Source: Stemphylium vesicarium (lineage: Eukaryota > Ascomycota > Dothideomycetes > Pleosporales > Pleosporaceae). From it: a stretch of DNA of 64,000 nucleotides. The stretch is taken from the NCBI GenBank assembly GCA_004380135.1, contig QXCR01000055.1, forward strand, positions 124,001 to 188,000, in the 5' to 3' direction. Shown here piece after piece: positions 54,262 through 64,000 of this stretch (its first letter is position 1; every line of letters starts with the position of its first letter). The position numbers were made by a program, and so were the translations under genes. The notes under the pieces were generated by a model. The model saw only the letters and a program-made list of their open reading frames with translations, ran no database searches and had not been told where the DNA came from.

Positions 54262-56165
54262 TTACATGCCCAGGACACCTTTCAGACCTCTGACCTTACC
54301 CCTCAAGTCTCCATATCCCAGCCACACGATACCCTGAGCCATGTTCCAAGCCTTGGGTCCCGCGCCTTCGCCCTGTAACGGGATATCCATGGGTGGTGGA
54401 ATACCCGTTTTGATACCTGCCCATGACCACCGATCCCTCGTAATACTCTTCTGGTTACACAGGCCCCTCAGCCCTTCCTTGCCCGCGAAACGGCCGTAAC
54501 CACTGCCCTTGGTACCGCCGAATGGCATTTGTACCATGTAGTAAACAGCAAAGTCATTAACGGCGACCATGCCAGCCTGCAGGGAACGGACAACGAGTTC
54601 TAGATCACGGTTTGAGGACCCAAAAACGGAAGATCCGAGAGCGTAGGAAGTGCTGTTTGCAATGGAGATGGCGTCGGTGACAGACTCGGCACGCATAAGA
54701 AGGAATACTGGGGCGAAAAGCTCGGTCTGGGCAATCTTCATCGATGGTGTGACATCAACGATGAAGGTGGGTGTAAAGTAATGGCCTTTAGGGAAGTCAG
54801 GGTGGATGTATCGCTTTCCACCTGCTACGATACGAGCACCGTTGGTAACAGCGTCTTGTACGAGCTCTTCAAGTTTGGAGTAGCCTGCGTCGGATATAGA
54901 GGCGCCAATATCGATCGGAACGTCTGAGGAAGTGTTCAGAATGGAGCCAGGACGCAGGGCACGAATCTTCGGTGTGAGGTACTCGATAAGGCGATCGTAG
55001 ACCTTTGGAAGCGCGATGACTCGCTCGATACCGATACAGTTCTGGCCTGCAGACTGAAAGGTGCCGCGCATTAGAATGCTAGCGATGCGCTTGAAATCGG
55101 TGTTTGACACATCATCAAGGACCACGGCCGGGTCCTTGCCGCCCAGCTCCACGCATACTGGTATTAGTGCCTTTGCAGCCGATGCGCAGACATGGTGTGC
55201 CACTGGGCGTGAGCCAATGAAGGTTATGTGCGAGATGGATGAGTGTGAGGTAAGGTGGTCGGCGACATTGGGCCAGCAGACGACGGATTGAACGATATCG
55301 GGCGAGTGGCCGCATGCCTCGAGGGCGCGGGTAGCGATTGAAGCGAAGTAGGAGGATGACCAGGCGGTGGCCTCCGAGCCCTTTACTATGATGGCGTTAC
55401 CGGCGAAAATGGAGGCGATGACGGGGCTGATGAGGTTGTGGAAAGGGTAGCTGGAATCAAGTTAGCCGAAATCGTCGCATACTCATTGTCACCAGTACTC
55501 ACTTCCAGCTTACGCAAGCCGCAACAACTCCCAGCGGTTCCCAGACAACCTCACTCCACTTGTACATCATGAGGAAGTTGGTATCCCTCTTCTCAGGCTT
55601 TAAGCTCTTCTCGCCGTGTTTGATGGTCCATCGTAGCTTCTCCACTGTCACAAGAATCTCTCCCAGACTGGCGTCTACCATAGTCTTTCCAGAGTCCAGG
55701 CACGCAACTCTCGCAATTGCCTCTTGGTTCTCGAGGATGAATTTGAGCATCGTGCGCAGCACCTTGCGACGCTGAAGGAAGCTTGTTTGGGCCCATTTCA
55801 CCTGCGCCGCCTTGGCTTTGGCGATTGCGCGGTCGATGCCATCTGCGGTGGTGGGGTTGATGCGCCCGAGGGCTTCACCAGTTGCAGGGGCGTAGCATTG
55901 GATTAGCGAGGAGCCGGAGACCTATTCGAATTAGTTCCTAGCGTTCAGATACAAATGAATTAATTCATACCTTTAGTCCAGGCTCCTGAAGCACCTCGCC
56001 CTTCCACCCTTTCTCAGCTTCCTTGGGTGTTTCGACGATATACTTGACGGGCTCCTCAGGATCCGCACGACAGGTAAGCCAGATAAAAGAAAGAGCAGCT
56101 ACCCAGAGCGTGCCGTACAAGACAACACTGAAGTCATTGTCAGCGCGTGCGGTGATACGATCCAT
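54262..56165 (-). CDS. MSC7-like membrane-anchored aldehyde dehydrogenase
   Basis: Exons 55971-56165, 55503-55921 and 54262-55450 (introns 49 and 52 bp) give 600 residues. One N-terminal TM helix (VVLYGTLWVAALSFIWLTC) is followed by the ALDH fold. The second splice restores VSWNYPFHN; VELGGKDP holds the general-base Glu and QSAGQNCIGIERVI the catalytic Cys. The C-terminal extension (after QKSITRDRWSW) is typical of the fungal MSC7 group. Known family: yeast MSC7 is an ER-located ALDH-like protein of unclear substrate. All key catalytic residues are present, so activity is expected. Confidence 0.93.
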
Positions 56166-56698
56166 GTCGGCAGGTTGGCGCGCAGGCGGTCACGTCTCGC
56201 GTGTCTCGCCCAGGGAAATCCGATCCGAGTCTGGACCCTGAAACCAACAACGAAAAAAAGTATAGCGCCAAAACGCGTGGTCATCTGCAAGCGTCCCAGG
56301 CAAACTTCACCGAACGAATCATCACATCACCCAAATTGTCTTAGTTCGGCTCAACTTCACCGAGCGAATTGACAGCATCAACTTCACAGGCTGTCTTAGG
56401 CAATCTAGGAGAGCTGTCGATTGTAGTGGAAGAGCTGCCGTAGCCACTCAGAGGACTTGAGGGACTTGATCAATCATAGCATTTGATGTGGGTTGCAATA
56501 CTGGCTTGGTTAAATTGGGCTTAGTTGTGCTAGTATGGCATTGTAATTCTTAACGACGACCTTTGCAACACATCACTGTGATTCCATATTGGCAAGTGAA
56601 AATCTCATTGGTATCATTCATCGTGAGGCTCGTCCCTCTTCTCATTCATTACTCGTCATCCTATCTCTCTATATCCATCGACTCCAAACATTACACAC
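56166..56698. other. intergenic region, no gene seen
   Basis: 533 bases. A short sequence AACTTCACCGA(A/G)CGAAT occurs twice (56304-56320 and 56354-56370), a minor direct repeat. Otherwise nothing recognised. Confidence 0.4.
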
Positions 56699-57742
56699 TT
56701 AACGTGCGTTGTTCTTGGGAGCCTCGGTGGGCGGTCCATCAGGTGTAGTGTAGCACCTGGTCATGCCGCCGTCAATGACAAAGTCTGTTCCGTTGACGAA
56801 GCTGCTCTCGTCACTAGCAAGGAAGAGGACACCTTGAGCCTGCTCAATAGCCTCTCCGAAACGACCTGTGGGGAAATGAACCTCGCGGCGGTGGCGCTTA
56901 GCTTGGTCATCACCAAGCCAATCTTGCAGGAGAGGGGTGCTATTATTGTTAGCATTTCGCAAGCCAAATCCTGCACCAGGATAAACGTACTTCAATGGCG
57001 CTGGGCAGAGCGCATTGAACCTGAAGCCCTCACGTGCGTGAACCATGGCCAGCTCTCTTGTCATGGCCAAGACAGCTCCCTTGCTGGCCGTGTATGCAAG
57101 CTGTGGTGTTGCGCTACCAACCAATGCAACCACACTGGCCGTGTTGATAACGCTCGTCTTCTTCTTGCCGTGCTTCCTGAAGCTGCCAACTGCATGCTTG
57201 CAACCGAACCATACACCTTTTACGTTGATGGCTTGGGTCAAGTCCCAGATCTTCTCTGGCGTGTTGACAGCGTCATCGTCGTCTGCGTGCATGATGCCTG
57301 CATTGTTGAACAGGACATCTAAGCCTCCCCATGAGTCCACGTGCTCGATCATAGCCTGAACATCGGCTTCCTTTGAAACATCGGTAATCTTGGTCTCGAC
57401 CTTCTTAGCCTGTGGAACTATCTCTTTCAGCTTGGCCGCAGCCTTCTCCAGGGCCGGGCCGGAAATGTCGGAAAGAAGGACATTGGCGCCTTCCCGCGCA
57501 AAGAGGATGGCGGTCTCGAGACCGATTCCACTGCAGATGGTCAGTATGCGATGGCGCGCGTAGATAGACTGTGTCTGTCACGGGCTCCGCCAAGTAGAAA
57601 CCGGGGTGGGGCGTTGAAGGCTGAAGGCCAAAAGAAAAGAAGAGCACGAGACGCTGATAGGAAATGTGGCGTAGATTGACGGGATCCTTGCTTACCCAGC
57701 TCCTCCAGTGATGATGCAGTTCTTGTTCTCAAGACGACCCAT
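56699..57742 (-). CDS. short-chain dehydrogenase/reductase (classical SDR)
   Basis: Exons 57696-57742, 56991-57530 and 56699-56939 (introns 165 and 51 bp) give 275 residues. The first splice makes the cofactor motif TGGAGGIGLETA. NNAG (LFNNAGIMH), the catalytic YTASKGA (Tyr-x-x-x-Lys) and the CPAPLNTPLL segment created by the second splice are all present, ending with FVNGTDFVIDGGMTRCY. Known family: NAD(P)-dependent oxidoreductases; the TGxxxGIG motif plus an Asp (LLSDIS) after beta-2 favours NAD(H). The second intron is 51 bp, in frame and stop-free, so retention would add 17 residues. It shares an upstream region with the divergent GS-like gene. Confidence 0.9.
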
Positions 57743-58500
57743 GTTGAATGTCTGGTCTGGGAGATGGTTCTGGTTCAGGTTCAGATAGAGGGAAGAGGCT
57801 GGAATGGAGTCAAATCGTTATAAAGGACGAGGCAAAGTTTTGTAAAGCTGCGACATATGACTAATAAATACTAGACAAAGCGTCATAAGAACAGCATGCT
57901 GCGGCGTAAATGCGGAAGGTATGCCAAACGGCCAGCGACATCAACACGGACTCCACACCTACCTTTTGAATCGGACTCTCAAGTGCGCGCTGGCGTATGA
58001 GAAGCGCAGTCGGGGTGTCGAGTGCGAGGGAATGGACATGACGGACGGGTAATCACGGGCAGTGAACCAGTCATTCAGACAATCAAGGGCCCCGAAATCG
58101 GCCCATTGCATTGATAGACGACGATAAGGACAATCAAATCGCGTTGGCTGCTGTCATGGTTGGGCGGCCTCCAAATAAGCGGTGGACAGGCAAACGATAG
58201 CAGCCTCGCTTGAATGGCTGTCGCACGCTGCACGCGCGCTCCGAACGGTCATTCTACGTGAACGAGGGTGGGCTTAGCCCCGCCATGATGGATGACGTGC
58301 TGCCCTCTGGGGTAGGTCTGGCGTCTGGCGGCTCATCACGGGTGTCGCGTAGGGGAGTTATCTTTGTCGCTTTGGGGAGTTGGACACGGCGTGGCCGCGT
58401 AAGAAGATTGATAGATAGCTCGCAGACGGGCGATAAATGCAATATATAGCCCCGTAACGCGCCTGCAGGCCGAATCCCATCAGGTCGCTTGTCGCATTCG

Positions 58501-58541
58501 TACATCCCGCCTGCATCCCGCCTGCATCCCGCCTGCATCCC
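58501..58541. repeat. 11-bp tandem repeat GCCTGCATCCC, three copies plus a partial
   Basis: Copies begin at 58509, 58520 and 58531 and are identical; a degenerate partial unit precedes them. The array lies about 215 bp upstream of the GS-like ATG and could be a protein-binding array or a simple minisatellite. Confidence 0.8.
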
Positions 58542-58720
58542 ACCACCACCCCTCATTGGCCCAAGCTCTATCGCATCCGAATACCTCTGGGCCCCATCAA
58601 GCTGCCATAGCCGCGTGCCCGTTGGAAACCTGATTGCGTCGGGAAACGTCTTTTCTTTTGCAGCCCATCTTTCAACCTTGCATCTTTCCTGTGACGAGCT
58701 TCAACAGCCTAACCTCACGA

Positions 58721-58751
58721 TCCTTCCCTTCCCTTCCCTTCCCTTCCCTTC
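58721..58751. repeat. (CTTCC)n pyrimidine tract just before the GS-like start
   Basis: About six CTTCC units end 5 bp before the ATG at 58756. Pyrimidine tracts are common near fungal transcription start sites; here it would lie in the 5' UTR. Confidence 0.7.
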
Positions 58752-58755
58752 TATC

Positions 58756-60345
58756 ATGTCTGCCGAATTCGACCCCTCTACCTTGACGGCCGAGCAGCTG
58801 CCCGAGCTCCTCAAAAATGACATCGCCGTCAAGGTCGCGGGTATCGACGTCGATGGCGTGTTGCGCGGAAAGCTCATGGCCAAGAAGAAGTTCATCAGCA
58901 TCGCGACCGAAGGCTTCGGCTTCTGCAGTGTCATTTTCGGCTGGGACATGCACGATCAGACCTACTTCAAGGAGCTGGCCATCTCAAACAAGGAGAATGG
59001 GTACCGTGACTTGCTAGCCATACCAGATCTTACTTCCTTCAGGAGGATACCATGGGAGGACAACGTGCCGTTCTTCCTCATCAGCTTCCACGATCCCGAT
59101 ACCAAGGATACCCTGAGCGCATGCCCGAGAAGCTTGTTGAAGCGCGCCGTGGATAAGCTCAAGGACAATGGCTACGGTGCCATGGCCGGAGGTGAGTCGA
59201 ATGCCCGGAGAAGAGCAGCTACTGCGCGTCGTCAATGAAGCTGATTTATACTGTCCAGCCGAGTACGAATTCTACCAATTCCGCGCACCGCAAAGCCACG
59301 ACGGGTCCGAGAAGAATACCTCGAGCACGGCATCTTTCTTGCGCGACAACCCAGTCAACTCGCTACCGAGCCTTACTGAAGGCATGTTTGGGTACAGCAT
59401 CACGCGACCGGTCCACAACCAAGAATACTACTATGGTATCTTCAACACATGCGCCCAGTTTGGCTGTGGAATTGAGGGATGGCATACCGAGTCTGGCCCG
59501 GGAGTCTTTGAGGCTGTAAGACATGCATGCCAGAATACAAGATGGGGCACGTTGATACTAACACAACCCAGGCCCTCGAGTTCGGTGAAATCCAACAGAT
59601 GGCAGACAAGGCCTCCCTCTTCAAGCTCGTCGTAAAGTCACTTGGTTCCAAGTTCGGCATCACACCATGCTTCATGGCGAAGCCGCGCGAAGGCCTCCCG
59701 GGCAACAGCGGACACATGCACGTCTCGATTGTAGATAAAGAAGGAAAGAACTTGTTCTACCGCGGCGAAGAGGACAAGAACGCGCCATACTCAGATATCC
59801 GTTACCTATCAGACCTAGGCCGACATTTCCTGGCAGGTTTGATCGACGGTCTACCAGACATTATGCCCATCCTGGCACCAAATGTCAACAGCTACAAGAG
59901 GTTAGTAGAGAACTTCTGGGCACCCGTCACTGTATCATGGGGTCTTGAGCACCGCGCTGCCTCTATCCGCCTCATTTCACCCCCTACTTCCTCTCCGAAA
60001 GCAACTCGTTTCGAGGTGCGCGTGCCCGGCGCGGATACCAACCCTCACTTTGTGCTCGCAGCCATCCTAGCGCTCGGCTGGCGGGGCATTGAGAAGAAGA
60101 TGGAAATCAGCATACCACCACTAGGAAAGGGTGAAGATGTCGGCGGTGAAGCAGACAAGGGCGAGCGGCTAGCCAAGAGTTTGAAGGAGGCCACAGAGCG
60201 CTTCATGCGCAAGGAGAGCGTGGCGAGGGAAGTGTTTGGTGACCAGTTTGTCGACCACTTTGGTGGCACAAGGCAACACGAGGTTAGGCTGTGGGACGAA
60301 GCAGTCACTGATTGGGAAGTCAAGAGGTACATTGAAACCGTCTAA
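58756..60345 (+). CDS. glutamine synthetase-like protein (type I GS fold, FluG C-domain / gamma-glutamyl ligase-like)
   Basis: Exons 58756-59191, 59259-59515 and 59572-60345 (introns 67 and 56 bp) give 488 residues. The N-terminal beta-grasp part (IDVDGVLRGKLMAKKKF) and the catalytic part with GIEGWHTESGPGVFEA, GNSGHMHVSI and an NSYKRLVENFWAPVTVSWG segment match type I GS-like proteins. Metal-binding Glu/His positions (ESGPG, HMHVS) and a RFEVRVPGADTNPH segment are intact, so it is probably catalytic. Known family: GS-like ligases that couple glutamate to ammonia, amines or polyamines, and the C-terminal half of FluG. True glutamine synthetase (type II, ~360 aa) is excluded by length and motifs. 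Confidence 0.88.
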
Positions 60346-60505
60346 GAGTCGGAATCAAAATGAAATAACAAAGCCGAACCGCAATTCCTTGCTACAATAT
60401 TGGATACCCGAGATACCACGATTTTCGTGGTCGTCATTACTGTAATATTGCGTCGATATGTGAATATGTGGATGGAGGTCTGCAAAGAGAAACCCCTACC
60501 GCCAT

Positions 60506-60960
60506 CTACGCACCAATCGTCCTGTCCATGTCCTTGTTTCCACCATATCCCTGTTCTCTTCTCTGCTTTGCAGCACTCTCGTTCTCATCACCCTGAGCCT
60601 CGGTTCCTCCAAGACCCGTGCCGACCTCTGCTTCTCCACTCGAAGTAGTAGTCTTGCCCCCCATACCGCCTTCTTGGATGCTTTGGCCGTACCGGATCTT
60701 GTCTGCAGGCGTGATGCCGAGTGTGTTTGGAGCGCCGGGATCCGAAGTCTTTGCGTCGACGGATGTGCCTTCTGAGGGGTCTGGAGAGGGGTCGTGTTAG
60801 TGAGTTGCATCGATCAAGTTAGACGCCTGAGGAGAAGAAGAGTAGAGAGCGTACCGGCTAATTGGCCGTATTTCTTGTCATGCGGTCGGACGAATGTGTC
60901 GACGCTTTCGTACTGGGTTTGCTCGCCGCCAGCTTCGGTGTCCATGAGTTTGTCTGACAT
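60506..60960 (-). CDS. small hypothetical hydrophilic protein, two exons
   Basis: Exons 60855-60960 and 60506-60780 (74-bp intron with GTACGC donor, CTAAC branch and CCAG acceptor) give 126 residues. The N-terminus is MSDKLMDTEAGGEQTQYESV, followed by FVRPHDKKYGQLADPSE, GITPADKIRYGQSIQEGG and a Gly/Glu/Ser-rich tail (NKDMDRTIGA). There are no membrane segments or known domain; composition suggests a disordered protein. The intron has strong signals and joins two clearly protein-like halves, so the model is credible. Confidence 0.6.
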
Positions 60961-61239
60961 GTTTGGAGTGAGGTTTGTTGCAGTCGACGGATTTGAAAAA
61001 TGTGGTTTAAGAAGTTTATGTAGACAGTGAGTAAAGTGCTTGTTTGAATGAGGGGTAGATGTGGTGTAATTGAAAGCTCAACAGCTCGAGGTATTGGGTA
61101 GCTTGATAACAGCTTATGACGTAACTACCAAACGCCGATCGCGAGACGCGCTCAACAACGCCAAAACACCTCCCATTCAAATCTGGCCAAGTTCCACCTT
61201 CTTTTCTGCGTCGCGACCCTATTACATCCCAACCGCCCA

Positions 61240-62469
61240 TTATGCTGAATCGAAATCGAGGCCCATGGCATAGCTGCAGTGATTGTTAGCTTCGTGTTCA
61301 AACTTGGCCCAAGTATGTTTACAAACCTTTCATACAGCCTCATGTACTTCGCAACGAATGCCTCGAGGTGGAAGATTTGCTTGGCACCCATCTTACACCT
61401 GTGCTCGTAGAAAGCTGCCCACTTGATAACCTCGGGCTTCAGCGCATCCTCCGTCTTTGGTATGAGTTTCCAGGTGAGCGTCTTGATAATAGTTGTAGAA
61501 TCGATGCAGTGCGATAGAAGATCGTAGAGCGAGGAGCGGACTACTAAGAGTCGCGCGGGAGTGCGTTCTTCGACGATTTGACGGGCAATCTGCTCGATGA
61601 GAGCCTCCCAGTCGGGAGGTGGGATAAATGTTTTGTCTGTGATGTTCTCACTAGTTTTGTGTTAATTGGTATCTTTGAGAACTTCCATGAGGACGTACTT
61701 TTGAGCGTGCACTGCTTCAAACATCAAGAGCGCCTTTCTGAGGTTGCGGCCACTGTCCCTTGCGATCCTCTGGTGCAGACTTTCGACATCCTTCCAACCC
61801 TCCTTCTTGCCCACCTTACCCAACACATCGCAGATTTCGCTCTCGGTGGGTGCTGCGACCCTTACAAGCAGCGTTCTACTCCGGATTGGCGCAATAATGT
61901 TGCTCGTCGAATTCGCCAGCAAGATCAGTCGCAAGTTGGGACTGTACTTCTCCATTGTCCGCCTCAGCGCCGCTTGTGCATCTCTGGTCAAATGGTCTGC
62001 CTCGTTGATGACAACAACTTTGAAGCGCTGTTTTGCGCCCAGGTCAACTTGTTGTGTTTGCGCAACCTCTTTCAGCAGGTCTTGTACGACTACTCTGTCG
62101 TAGTTTCCGACATCTGAAGGAGTAATTTCGAGATGGTATACCGAGGCGACAATGTTGAATTCGAGTTTGCGGTTTGTGGTTGTCTGGAAGACACGCGCGT
62201 CAATCTTGATCTTCTCGACACCGGGGCCGTAGAGTTCCTTTAGTGTTGCAACAATGCGCGTTTTCTTTCCTGCACCTGAAGGACCGTATACGAGGAGATG
62301 TGGGAAGTCGCCGCTTTGTGCCTAGAATACAATGCGTTAGATGCGCACCATGTATGCTGTGTGCCTTGGCCGGATTCCTTACGAGAGCCCGTAGCCGATC
62401 TGAAAGTTCGGGATGGTAGCTAAGTGCGTCAAGATTGCGCGGTCGGTGTTTATCTACTAGAAGCGCCAT
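61240..62469 (-). CDS. RFC5: replication factor C subunit 5 (clamp loader; human RFC3)
   Basis: Exons 62383-62469, 61699-62321, 61327-61650 and 61240-61273 give 355 residues, the usual length. MALLVDKHRPRNLDALSYH is the typical N-terminus. The P-loop is VYGPSGAGKKTR; the Walker B region reads VVVINEADHLTRDAQAALRRTMEKY, with the Asn that marks this subunit. The arginine-finger region reads IAPIRSRTLLVRV, where most RFC proteins have SRC. The last exon supplies only 11 residues (MGLDFDSA end), and the splice AG|C rebuilds LYESYAMGLDF. Known role: loads PCNA at primer-template junctions. Assignment as yeast RFC5/human RFC3 rests on the VNEADxL motif. Confidence 0.93.
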
Positions 62470-63089
62470 TGTATGGGTGTTGTGTGGGTATCTTCGTGGA
62501 AATACAAAAGTTGGTGCAGCGTGAATCGGGCAGACGCGTCGACGCGTAAAGTGGTTAATGGCTTGGCAGCATTCACGTCAACTGCTGACCGTGCCCCTCC
62601 AACTGCGATAACCTCACAACTCCATCTTCACGCATACAAAAACATCACATCCTGGCCGCGTTGTGACAATGCATGGGTCAAGAAATGTTCGTGTATATTT
62701 TGGTCGACGAGCAGGTAGGTGATACATGTGCTTGACAATCACGGCCCTGTATTCTCTCTAGGTGTCCGAGTTGAGAGACATGTCTTGCTTGCACAAAACA
62801 CCTGCGCCTACTTAGTTCACCTCATACTTCAGCAATCCACTTGGTCTTTCACCCGAGGCATGTTTCCAATGCACTGGCGTGAGGTTTTGCCTTGGCGACT
62901 CACAGTGTAGAGCAAGCCCCCTAAACGATAACCAAGTACTCCCACAACACGAGACCGTGAATTCACTGAGTCGCTTGAGCTTACCCTTAAATGTTCTTCT
63001 TAATTGTCCCGAACTATTCATACGCCTGTTCATCTGTCGAGCATCAACAACGTTATCGTAATCTCAATCAACTACATTCCGCAAACAAC
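62470..63089. other. intergenic region, no gene seen
   Basis: 620 bases upstream of RFC5 and of the small plus-strand candidate. An ACGCGTCGACGCG palindromic stretch (62533-62546) includes an ACGCGT box like the MCB element of G1/S genes, fitting RFC5. Confidence 0.4.
62533..62538. promoter_or_regulatory. ACGCGT box (MCB-like) upstream of RFC5
   Basis: ACGCGT occurs about 65 bp upstream of the RFC5 ATG (in GACGCGTCGACGCG). MCB elements (ACGCGT) bind MBF and drive replication genes in yeasts. Here the motif and target type agree, but a single hexamer is weak evidence. Confidence 0.4.
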
Positions 63090-63599
63090 ATGTTCGAACA
63101 TCTACCCAACGATTCATTAGAAATGATCTTGCAACCACAAACTACTTCGTCAAAGAAGAGAGTAAGCTGGCAGACTGGGACTTCAATTCAATAATCCCAA
63201 GTGCCGGAGCAGGCTACTACGGCTGGACGTGGAGTATCTCGCTTCCTTGAGCGATTCGGTACAGTTCGTTTGAGCGAGCAAAATCTCGCTGGCCTGAACG
63301 CTGACAACCAGCTCAATCTTCCCCATCGCGCACCTGTAATAGACAGCCAGTTCCGCTTTGAACCCACGCCAGGAGCAGCCTTCTACTAGATCAAGCGAAA
63401 GCCTCTTCCTGATGCAGCACGAGAAGCGTTGCAAGAGGCCAAAGAAGAAGCTCTACGCCGCGCTGGTGGCATCATGCCGCCGCTACCAGCCGTTTCCGAT
63501 AGCCTCGGGCCTGAATTGGTTCACACGAACACGTCTTTCGAGGGCTTTTTGCCCGTGCATCGGGTTAGCACGTGGCAGCAGTTGGATACTGAGGAGTAG
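63090..63599 (+). CDS. small hypothetical protein, three-exon candidate
   Basis: Exons 63090-63161, 63213-63335 and 63390-63599 join in phase 0 over introns of 51 and 54 bp and give 134 residues. Exon 3 is strongly protein-like (IKRKPLPDAAREALQEAKEE, then a Pro-rich stretch and TSFEGFLPVHRVSTWQQLD). Exon 2 (GRGVSRFLERFGTVRLSEQN) also looks real. The branch sites are weak and exon 1 is the least certain part; another open frame overlaps it. No family recognised; it could be a small mitochondrial or ribosome-related protein, but that is a guess. Confidence 0.45.
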
Positions 63600-64000
63600 C
63601 AACTTTGCAGGGCGCACTCGGCATCTGCAATGGCCTTTGATGGAGTGCAGAAGCTGAAGTATCGAGTGAAGAAGGTGATGAAGCATCTGTCTCCATGAAC
63701 AGGTAATTCAGTTGAATAGTTGGCTTACAATCAAATATGCTCATTCGTACATCATATGCTTCAATTCGTGCTCAGCGGTTCTCATCTACATGATAGAACG
63801 ATGTACTGAAGCCACCAGGGGTGGCGCACAGCTTTGTGCTTCCCAAAAATCCATCGTCATAGTATGCCCCACGCTCATCATGATAATGCTCAAACTTCTC
63901 GCATGTAGATACATCGTAATCTTAACTTTGAGACGCAGCGGGCCAAAGTGACAAGCCTAGTTGTCACCTACGTATCCCATGCCTTTCCGCCACCACCCCC
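63600..64000. other. terminal intergenic stretch, no gene seen
   Basis: 401 bases to the window end. No protein-like frame or RNA feature. Confidence 0.4.

Larger units (their letters stand above)
57743..58755. promoter_or_regulatory. bidirectional upstream region, SDR / glutamine synthetase-like gene
   Basis: 1013 bases between divergent starts. It holds an 11-bp tandem repeat and a CTTCC tract, listed separately. No gene recognised. Confidence 0.45.

Overview
The window is nuclear DNA of a filamentous ascomycete, most likely a dothideomycete close to the Pleosporales. This is inferred from many short spliceosomal introns (mostly 45-95 bp) with GTRNGT donors and CTAAC/CTRAC branch sites, from gene families typical of Pezizomycotina (NIMA kinase, fungal ADAM, DUF1996, AsaB/CmcJ-type oxidoreductase, MSC7-type aldehyde dehydrogenase, PL4 lyase), and from gene-dense, mostly single-copy organisation with no transposon. 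No rRNA, CRISPR array or bacterial-type feature was seen. One tRNA gene is present, a Val(AAC) gene with a short intron.

Layout. 1-9550: the 3' end of an ADAM/disintegrin membrane protease, an NmrA-like Rossmann protein, a dienelactone hydrolase-family protein, an ankyrin-BTB protein, and divergent from it a NIMA-type mitotic kinase. 10233-15438: a compact metal-uptake block with a ferric/cupric-reductase-like flavocytochrome, a divergent CTR copper transporter and a GPI-type BIM1/X325 LPMO-like copper protein. 15980-20583: nascent-polypeptide-associated complex beta subunit (with an apparent one-nucleotide exon), an AIF/AMID-like flavoprotein and exosome subunit RRP43. 22414-32097: DUF1996 secreted protein, tRNA-Val, a small candidate gene, a FAT1-type very-long-chain acyl-CoA synthetase ending in a PTS1-like tripeptide, a small secreted protein, a CmcJ/AsaB-type oxidoreductase and argininosuccinate lyase. 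33124-42148: small membrane-tail protein, MFS drug:H+ antiporter, a 5'-incomplete DUF7730-like gene, a rhamnogalacturonan lyase and an INO80 Ies2-like subunit. 42811-54191: isoflavone-reductase-like protein, a 677-residue orphan, a C-terminal J-domain protein, COX11 divergent from a HIT zinc-finger protein, and an uncharacterised glycoprotein-like protein. 54262-64000: MSC7-like aldehyde dehydrogenase, SDR, glutamine-synthetase-like enzyme, two small hypothetical genes and clamp-loader subunit RFC5.

How genes work together. The clearest functional unit is the reductase-CTR-BIM1 block. By the known biology of these families, the reductase would convert Cu(II) to Cu(I), the BIM1-like protein would hold copper at the cell surface, and CTR would import Cu(I). 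TGCTCA-core motifs resembling copper-regulator (Mac1-type) sites lie in both intergenic regions. COX11, another copper protein (mitochondrial CuB insertion), lies in the same window but about 35 kb away and is not part of the block. Most other genes look like ordinary independent housekeeping or lineage genes; divergent pairs sharing short promoters are BTB/NIMA, reductase/CTR, COX11/HIT1 and SDR/GS-like.

Gene models were built by hand from reading frames and splice signals. Exon coordinates in the entries are inferences that transcript data could correct.
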